Part shown: positions 56,583 through 64,000 of the stretch, piece by piece | Numbering within the stretch: the stretch's first letter is position 1 | Layout of the letters: the number at the start of each line of letters is the position of its first letter | Assembly: GCF_964204865.1 (NCBI RefSeq) | Contig: NC_135260.1 | Coordinates: forward strand, 7,874,001 to 7,938,000 | DNA from: Styela clava | Lineage: Eukaryota > Chordata > Ascidiacea > Stolidobranchia > Styelidae | Reading direction: 5' to 3' | Length of the DNA: 64,000 bases | Made by a program: the position numbers and the translations under genes | The notes under the pieces: generated by a model | What the model saw: only the letters and a program-made list of their open reading frames with translations | Databases searched by the model: none | What the model was told of the DNA's origin: nothing

Positions 56583-59500
56583 ATCAAATGTTTGTGGGAA
56601 ATTGATTTTAAAGATGCTTCACTGTCGCCTATTCCATCAATGTCTAAGGAAGACAAATACGCATTGCAATTGATGGAAGATTCAGTTGAGATCGTGGACG
56701 GACATTATCAGTTACCATTGCCATGGAAGCCAGGATGTCCTGATTTGCCAGACAATCGAAGTGTTGCGATGAAACGCTTAAAGTACATTGAACGAAAATT
56801 GAAGAGTGATCCTGTTTTGGAAAAGAAGTACTGTGATACTATGGAGAAATATATTAGTCTTGGATTTGCAAAACGTATCCCGAATGAATATAAAGTTGGC
56901 CGTAAAGGTGCAGTTTGGTACTTGCCTCATCACCCTGTGTTTTCTGAACAAAAGCCAGGCAAGGTACGCGTTGTCTTTGACGCTGCATCACGTTGTATGA
57001 ATACTTCCTTGAAAGACCAACTATTGAGAGGCCCGGATTCGGCAAATTCTCTACTTGGAACTCTTCTCCGCTTTAGACAACCAGAAATAGCTATTGTGGC
57101 TGACATCGAAGCAATGTTCCATCAGGTGAAAGTGCACCCGAAGGATTGGAATGTATTGCGATTTATGTGGTGGCCTGGAGGTGATTTGTCACAGGATCCA
57201 TCAGAATATTTTATGGTCAGGCACATATTTGGTAGCGTCTCATCTCCATTTTGTGCTAATTGGAGTCTGAAGAAGACAGCTCAAGATCATCAAGATGAAT
57301 TTGACGAAAATGTTGTCAAAGGAGTTGAGCGAAATTTTTATGTTGATGATTACCTGAATGGCTCATCTACTGTAAACCAGGGAATTCATATTGTTCGAGA
57401 AACGAATAAATTGCTGGAGAAAAAAGGATTTCATCTAGCAAAGTGAAAAAGTTCCAATCCTGAAGTTCTGTCTGAGATCCCTGCTAAAGACATAGCAGAC
57501 TCTGCGTCAAGTGTAAATTTAGAACCTGAAAAGATCGATCGAGTACTCGGAATAAAGTGGAATATCCAAGAAGATTGTTTTGGATTTGATGTTAATGTGA
57601 AATCAAAACCCGCAACAAAACGAGGGATTTTGTCTGTACTCAGTTCGATATTTGACCCGATGGGAATAGTGGCACCTGTAATACTAAAGGCAAGGATATT
57701 GATGCAGCAGTTATGTCGAAATAATTATGGATGGGACGATGAAATATCGAATAGTGAAAATTTATTGTGGAACAGATGGCTCGAAGATATTCCTGGGCTT
57801 GAGAATATATTCATGCAAAGATGTTTTGCGCCTTCTGGTTTTGGCAATATTGTGACTCGTCAAATACACCATTTTGCAGATGGCTCTGCAGTTGCCTATG
57901 GGACTGTATCGTATTTGCGACTAATCAATGAAGATGGAAAGATTCATGTTGCGTTTCTTTTAGGAAAAGCTCGACTTGCACCCATCAAAACTGTTTCAAT
58001 ACCACGGCTGGAGTTGACTGCTGCCGCTCTTGCAGTCAAATTAGATTTATTCCTGAGACGTGAATTAGACTTCGAAGAAAAAGAGTCGATGTTTTGGACA
58101 GACTCAACTTCCGTGCTTTTGAGTATTAATAATACATCACGAAGATTTCCAACATTTGTGGCAAATCGACTTGCAAAGATTGAAGAGGGATCGAATGCTT
58201 TGCAGTGGAGATATGTACCTACAGATTTGAATCCGGCAGACGATGCATCCAGAGGGTTGTCGGTACAATCGTTGATGGATGAACGATGGCTGAAGGGACC
58301 ATCATTTCTCCAAGAGCAAGAGGAATATTGGCCTAAACCGCCAGTACAGTTACCTGAGCTTCCTGATAAATTTGTAAGATGCAAGCCACGGGTTGTTGCG
58401 AAATATGTTTCTGAGTTTGCTTTGAAGCCAATGGATAAATTCATTTCATATTTCTCAACATGGTATAAATTGAAAAAGGCAAGTGCATGGATGATTCGAT
58501 TCAAAAAATACCTTCATAAGAAGAAGAAGAATTATAAGTGCAATGAGAAACTTGAAGTTGAAGAATTGCGAGTTGCTGGAGACGACATTTTGAAATACAT
58601 ACAGAGACAAGAATTTGGCGAAGTTATTGATGCCCTGCAGAAAGCCAATCACAGAAGTACATCTGGAAAACAAGTACTTAAGAGATTGAAGATTGCAAAT
58701 TTCCTGCATAAACTCAATCCGATTATGAAAGATGGCTTCATCAAAGTTGGTGGGAGATTGAGAAATGCACCGGTTGATTTTGATGTTAAACATCCGATTA
58801 TACTCCCACATAAACATCATGTAACTGAGATGATTATAAGAGAACATCATGTATCTACACATCATTCTGGTATGGGGAGTACATGGGCTTCTCTGAGACA
58901 ACGATTTTGGATTGTTAAAGGAGGCGCTATGGTGAAATCTGTTATCGGAAAATGCATGTTTTGTCGAAGAAGAAGTTCACCTGTGAGTAAACAGATTATG
59001 GCAGATCTTCCGAAAGAAAGAGTCACACCAGTTGAAAGACCATTTTCGTATGTTGGAGTGGACTACTTTGGACATTTGCTTGTGAAGCAAGGACGAAATA
59101 CTGTCAAGAGGTGGGGCTGTATATTTACATGCATGACAACTCGTGCCGTACACTTGGAAGTTGCATACTCGATGGATGCAGATTCATTCATAAATGCGTT
59201 AAGAAGATTTATTGCACGTAGAAGTAGACCATTCAAGTTCATCTGTGACAACGGTAGTAACTTCGTTGCAGCAAATAAAATCCTACGTTAGGAGATAGAA
59301 ATTTGGAATTCAAGCAAAGTTGGACAATTTTTGCGTCAGGAGAATATTAAATTTCAATTCAATCCACCTACTGCTTCTAATTTTGGAGGATGTTACGAAA
59401 GATTAATTCGATCAGTTCGAAAGATTTTGGTTGCTCTCTTACACGATCAGTTGGTGTCAGATGAAGCTTTGGCTACTATTTTTTGTGAAGTGGAATCACA

Positions 59501-59940
59501 GTTGAATTCCAGACCCATCACTCCAATAAGTTTCGATCCGAAAGATGATGAGCCACTCACTCCAAATCACTTGCTGTTACTGAATCCTACAAGTAATTTA
59601 CCTCCTGGCATATTTGACAAAAAAGGACTGTTACACTCGACGAAGATGGCGACAAATTCAGTATTTAGCTGATCAGTTTTGGATCAGATGGACCAAAGAA
59701 TACTTACCCACACTTCAGACACGACAGAAATGGACCTCTAAAGAACGTAATATGGAAGTTGGTGATATTGTGCTACTTGTAGACAATACTATACCCAGGG
59801 GGAAGTGGCAGACTGGACGTGTTATGGAAACTACACCTGATAAACTTGGAGCTGTGCGTCAAGTTACTGTGAAGACATCCAGGGGTTTATTGAGAAGGCC
59901 AATTGCAAAGCTGTGCTTGATTCATAGAGTTAATGAGTAA
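56583..59940 (+). pseudogene. BEL/Pao reverse transcriptase-RNase H-integrase region, disrupted
   Basis: The same frame as the protease continues past the stop at 56580. The RT segment includes GKVRVVFDAASRC, VADIEAMFHQV and the catalytic YVDD at 57339-57350. A stop at 57444 separates it from RNase H-like sequence (HHFADGSAVAYGTVSY, IPRLELTAAALAVK, FWTDSTSVL). The integrase follows with an H-H-C-C zinc module (HHVSTHHSGMG, then CMFCRRR), GVDYFG and CDNGSNF; the DDE core continues through a stop at 59289 into [21 protein letters not shown] frameshift around 59620-59640 precedes the C-terminal part, which ends at 59940. All domains are recognisable, but the three stops and one frameshift prevent a polyprotein. 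Confidence 0.9.
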
Positions 59941-60025
59941 AATTTTTTCAAGTGTGTGATATCCTCGATGTAAGAAATTTGTGAGTAAGATGTTTTCACT
60001 GGGTTCCAACATCTGGCTGGGGGAA

Positions 60026-60876
60026 TGTTACATCGAGAATCGCATTCACTTGATTTTTGTATTGACTTAAACATTGCGTCCGTTTAACTTGTGTAGTAAT
60101 TTATTTGTTATTGTTGACGCCGTAATTTCCCTTGATTGACAGTGTGCTTCCACACACTTTGTTACGAAACAATTGAGAGAGTCTTCGTGGCAATTGCTTG
60201 CCCAGACATGTCTCGCTTAGACAGGGATAGTGTCGGTAATTTGCTTTAGATAGCGCTTTACTTTTGCAGAGAATGGCGCTCGTTTCGTTGTAATTTGTAA
60301 ATAAGTTAAACTTGTTCAGCGACCTTGGCTTTCTGTTTTGACTGTAGGACGATTGAATAATGTAGATTATGGCTGCCCACCTAGGCCTAATTTAGGGATA
60401 TTTTATGAGCATTAAATGGCCTTTTGTGATTGATTTTACAGTTATAGTTTATTTAATTAATTTGTTCGGATTTCATTGACGAATGATTTCATGTTCAACT
60501 TATGATAATTTAAGCCTGGAATAGCAGACAAATTCGGTATGTTATAATTTGTTACTCTTTCTGATTTGAAGGCTGCAAGTTATTCAATAGTAATTTGGTT
60601 CGACTTAATAAACGATGTTTGATAATTGTGTGCATAAATTTGAGTAGGCTTTCTAAAGGCCGAATTGTGTATGATTATTTATTTATTGCAAGTATTTTGT
60701 ATTGATTTGTTTTTACGTTTGTATTAAGATTAACCGTGTCAACTGTATACTTCGAGTTGTGTGATTTTCTGGATTGAGGATACAAACTTGGGGCTTGAAA
60801 GACCGCGTTATTGAACTGTTAATAAATATCTAGTGTGCAGTCGGTGTCGTCCAGGTCACAAAGAACGGCTGTTACA
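60026..60876 (+). repeat. 3' LTR of BEL/Pao element
   Basis: 851 bp and about 98.9% identical to the 5' LTR. Differences include a 1 bp insertion (AAGATTAACCG versus AAGATAACCG). Poly(A) signal AATAAA at 60821. Confidence 0.95.
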
Positions 60877-60881
60877 CCATT

Positions 60882-62200
60882 GGTACAAGGGCAGAAGTAT
60901 TTTCTACGTCTACTCTGAAAGGCAGACTTTCAACTGTTTGGACCAAATGTCCAACATTTATATCATTCAGTGACTTGCAGCAAATTAACAGCATAAGAGG
61001 CAATATGTTAGGTGTTCACAATTACCTTTTGAACCAATAAAAAGGAAAAACAGAACATGGTAAAAGTATCAAACAAATTTTCCAACACGGTGTAAATCCC
61101 AATACAAATGCATTCTGGCTGTTGACATCAAGCCTGTCCAATGCCAATATTACTAAGAAATGTATAGCAACATGTTGCCTGTTTGCTGGTGAAGGTTTCA
61201 ACGGTAAAACACATACCGTAATAATATTGGCACAAAGAGACTAGGAATCCATCTGGTGGATCTACCCATTGAAAATACACTAAATTCGAAATCTAGGGGG
61301 CCTGCTGCGGCAGATGTTTTCGGTTGCTGCAGACCAAACCGTGTTGGGGCGCAAAGCCATTATGATTTGAATGAATTTTCCGCGATGGGAAAACGAGATA
61401 TGTGTGATGTTGGTTTTGACGCAATTTTTGACTTAACTAGATTTTATTTTTTGATTTGATAATTTTTTGTTGATTGAAACGATTTAAGTTCATTATTCTT
61501 TTATTCGATATGCGGCGCCCGAGAGCTGCATGATAGCCATTTTTCAGGTGAACCTCTTCCAGTGCCATTTGTTTGTCTCTTATTGTTTCATGTATTTCGA
61601 ATTCAAGAGCAAATCCTGGGGCCGTGAGCCAGAACTCAGAAGTTTAGGTTGTGCACGATGAGGTTGTGAGTGAATAGGCAATGTTGCTGGTTCCCCAGCT
61701 TCAGGTATGGTAATTATCTTGATGAGAGGCTACCGTACGGTACCTTGTACCGGTACCGGTACGGTACCGTCTGACCATACGGGAATAATTTCAAGGTTTA
61801 TATTAATCCCAAGCGCAATATTCTGATAGTACTATCGGACTGGCATGTTGGTTTATGTCAATATGTCGGCATGTTATATTCCAAACTTAGAACTTATTGC
61901 AGTATTGTGACTGCTGGACTGATGTTTGCCCTCTGATTTTGCCTGAACTTGCCTCATACACTGAAACTGATGTTCTTTTAGCAGCTTTATCAGTTTATTG
62001 TGGTACTGTGGTAGAGTATTCCAGTACCGGCATTTAGTAGTCTCTAGTCTGTTTCTGCATTGTAGCATCAGCATAAAAATGCCTATTAATGTATTACGAG
62101 ATTGCTATCATCGTCACAATGCCTTGAATTTAATTTTGAAATGTTGCATGTAAACTGTTTGACATGTTGACGAAATAAAATACTACTACTAGACTACTAC
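60882..62200. other. Intergenic right of the BEL/Pao insertion
   Basis: No gene identified. A small cluster of GGTACCGG-type palindromes lies at 61729-61775, like that at 30205-30548. A short (CTA)n stretch precedes the foldback element. Confidence 0.35.
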
Positions 62201-62654
62201 GGCTGATGGACAACTCGACTACACGGACAACTCACCAGAGACAACTCGACGACCTAGAGGCCTGGTGAGTTGTCGTCTTTTGGCATTTTCTACGGTGGTG
62301 TTTTAGGTCTATAGAAATGCGTTTTTGATATTTTTAGTGCTCAAATGTTGAGAAAAATACATAAATATGCTCTAGAAAGCATTTTTATTTGTATGAGTGG
62401 CTTATTTTGATCATGTTGTATGAATACAAATACAGTCTACAGGCGAAATTGGAGGTTAGCGAAGTTAGACTGTTGACTTATAGGACTGTGTTCGTTTAAT
62501 TTTTTGAACTTTATTGGTATTAAATGTTTTGAATGAGCATCTTTAAATATATTAAAAACTTTTCCAAATGCCAAAAGACTGACAACTCACCAGGCCTCTA
62601 GGTCGTCGAGTTGTCTCTGGTGCGTTGTCCGAGTAGTCGAGTTGTTCGCCTCCC
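62201..62654. mobile_element. 454 bp foldback MITE with ~80 bp inverted repeats
   Basis: The left arm (62201-62287) and right arm (62570-62654) are inverted copies over about 80 bp with few mismatches. The arms carry an internal repeat of GACAACTC: GGACAACTCGACTAC, GGACAACTCACCAGAG, ACAACTCGACGACC, and the inverse GGTGAGTTGTC. Flanks ACTACTAC (62193-62200 and 62655-62662) are identical, but they lie in a (CTA)n tract, so the duplication could be coincidental. The ~280 bp centre is AT-rich and non-coding. Confidence 0.8.
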
Positions 62655-63138
62655 ACTACTACTACTACTATAGGCCTAAATATTACTGTATTGCCGGTAA
62701 CATTATTTCTGAAACTATTACAGTATTACTACGTTGTTGCTGTTATTGCAGTATTGTTTAAGACTAACTTATCGGTATAGAATTTATCCCAATTTAACAT
62801 CCTGGCCTCATGCTGATTTGTATATAAGTACCGTACCTTATAAGTTCATTTCCACTCCATACAGCTATACGGTATGGGTAATCAGCGTACAGGCGTAACA
62901 GGCAATAAAATGATTGATAAAAACAAATAAATAAAAACTGATTATGAAATCAGGAGAGCAAAGGCAACCTTAGACAAGGTTTGAAACGTACAGCAGTACA
63001 GAATATAAGATGGAATGTTTTACCAAGAAGAAGTGTTATGTGTTCATCACCTGAAATTAATAAGTTACACACACACACAACCATAGAGAAGTTACAGAGT
63101 AGGAAAACAGCGCAGACTGCCGCTCATTGTCAGATTCT
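62655..63138. other. Intergenic
   Basis: (CTA)n simple repeat, then unassigned sequence with a short (CA)n near 63068. Confidence 0.4.
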
Positions 63139-63440
63139 GCTAAGCGTTAGGAATACGCTCGCAACTGCACTTCTGATTACTCTATGTGGGTTCGAATCCC
63201 ATGTGGGGAAGGTATGTGCGAGAGGAATGCTGAACTACTCGCCGCTGTAGGGTGGTTCACGTAACCGCTGGACGGTTACCAATTACAGAGTTAACGGCTT
63301 CCTCCATCATCAGGTACATAACAAACTAATCCCATACCCGACATGAAATACCTACTAACCGGACGAGAGACCGTGGTTCGCCTTATGGTTAAGCCTCCTT
63401 ATTGCCTTCCCCCGGGATAAATGTGTAAATCCCATCCTAA
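63139..63440 (+). repeat. tRNA-derived SINE, copy B (most complete)
   Basis: The head 63139-63210 looks like a tRNA: GCTAAGCGTTAGGAATACGC at the A-box position and TGGGTTCGAATCCCA at the B-box/T arm. The body continues with TAGGGTGGTTCACGTAACCG, ACTAATCCCATACCCGACAT, GGACGAGAGACCGTGGTTCG and CCCGGGATAAAT. Body pieces recur at 36370-36595, 40925-41070 and 41764-41880. Right boundary approximate. Confidence 0.65.
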
Positions 63441-63525
63441 ATATTACACTATAAGCTACAACCATATATCAGTTCTCAGATAAAATCAAATTAACCTATA
63501 GTTGAGTAGTTTGGAGCATTCTGAG

Positions 63526-63691
63526 ATGGCAGGTCGAAATCAAGAAAGATCTGTCCAACGTCGTGTTGGAGGTCGAGGTGATAATGATTTGAGTAAGGTT
63601 GAATTCGAAACATCCGAAGAAGTTGATGTCACTCCAACATTCGACTCAATGGGATTACGGGATGATCTTCTGAGAGGAATTTATGCTTATG
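63526..63691 (+). CDS. EIF4A3: eIF4A3 (exon-junction-complex DEAD-box helicase), first coding exon
   Basis: ATG at 63526 opens a 55-codon exon ending in phase 1 at donor TTATG|GTATGTGG. After a variable N-terminus ([20 protein letters not shown]) it reads [20 protein letters not shown], then [15 protein letters not shown]. That block is diagnostic for eIF4A-III, and the splice falls after IYAYG, just before the Q-motif region. The helicase core lies beyond the right edge. The protein anchors the exon junction complex on spliced mRNA in the nucleus. The gene is truncated only by the window. Confidence 0.93.
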
Positions 63692-64000
63692 GTATGTGGG
63701 GTAATCATTTGAAACTTGAGTTTTGGGATTTTGAATGAACATTTAAATACAAAGCAATTCTGTTAAGATTGATTGGTATTAATCAAAATGCAGGTTCTTC
63801 CAACTCACATTGGTTAATTAAAACTTAACAACATTACTATCTGTATACAAATTTTTGAACACTTGGTGGGAAGGAGTAGGACTTTATACAAGTTCTCCAA
63901 AACTTGGATTTTTGGAATCTGGTTCACCTGGTGCAAACAGTGTAATGGTAACATATTAGCCTTGAAATACAACATGAAGTGTAAACTAGTTTTCTTTTAT
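63692..64000 (+). other. EIF4A3: Intron 1 of EIF4A3 (partial)
   Basis: It begins with the donor GTATGTGG. No sequence resembling the next exon (expected FEKPSAIQQ-like) occurs before the window ends. Confidence 0.7.

Larger units (their letters stand above)
52825..60876 (+). mobile_element. Full-length BEL/Pao LTR retrotransposon, 8052 bp
   Basis: 5' LTR 52825-53674, internal gag-protease-RT-RNase H-integrase, 3' LTR 60026-60876. A perfect 5 bp target duplication CCATT flanks it (52820-52824 and 60877-60881). A polypurine stretch CTGGGGGAA precedes the 3' LTR. The LTRs differ at nine positions plus one 1 bp indel over 850 bp, about 1.1%, so insertion is recent. The coding region has three in-frame stops (56580, 57444, 59289) and two frameshifts (about 54360-54385 and 59620-59640). 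No envelope ORF is seen. The copy is full-length but inactive as read. Confidence 0.95.

Noticed and set aside
63139-63210. tRNA gene
   Set aside because: The B-box is good, but acceptor arms do not pair and the sequence continues into a repeated body, so it is a SINE head.

Overview
The window is eukaryotic: genes have GT-AG introns and sit in AT-rich DNA full of transposable elements. The gene set fits an animal, and an invertebrate chordate such as an ascidian is my best guess: NXPE family, Gal3ST sulfotransferase, Sulfotransfer_4 family, sphingosine-phosphate-phosphatase-like PAP2, peroxisomal sarcosine/pipecolate oxidase, eIF4A3, and a BEL/Pao retrotransposon. The species is an inference; no rRNA or mitochondrial marker is present.

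Layout. 1-720: end of a hAT transposon. About 1195-13190: a segmental duplication carrying two intact two-exon NXPE genes on the minus strand (1609-3678 and 8520-10824), plus a third copy reduced to a piece of exon 1 (12201-12567) held between two copies of a ~377 bp flank. 14495-16825: a three-exon galactose 3-O-sulfotransferase (minus). 17-24 kb: several non-autonomous elements with readable 8 bp target duplications. 26015-27352: single-exon PAP2 lipid phosphatase (minus). 29346-30116: single-exon Sulfotransfer_4 protein (minus), preceded by a dense cluster of a CCGGTAC palindrome. 31-40 kb: relics of THAP-like, hAT and piggyBac elements and of a tRNA-derived SINE. 40235-43555: a complete eight-exon PIPOX gene (plus) encoding 391 residues ending in SKL. 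44-52 kb: rearranged Ty3/Gypsy pieces, dispersed repeats, and a CXC-motif ORF split by a hAT-like insertion. 52825-60876: a full-length BEL/Pao element with two 850 bp LTRs and a perfect 5 bp target duplication; its ORFs carry three in-frame stops and two frameshifts. 62201-62654: a foldback element with ~80 bp inverted repeats. 63526-63691: first coding exon of eIF4A3, which runs off the right edge.

The host genes do not form one pathway. Several act on glycolipids, sphingolipids or glycoconjugates (NXPE, Gal3ST, PAP2 phosphatase, Sulfotransfer_4), but this may be chance. The strongest structural signals are the recent NXPE rearrangement, the set of short inverted-repeat elements with intact target duplications, and two cases where removing an insertion and one target copy makes the flanking ORF continuous.
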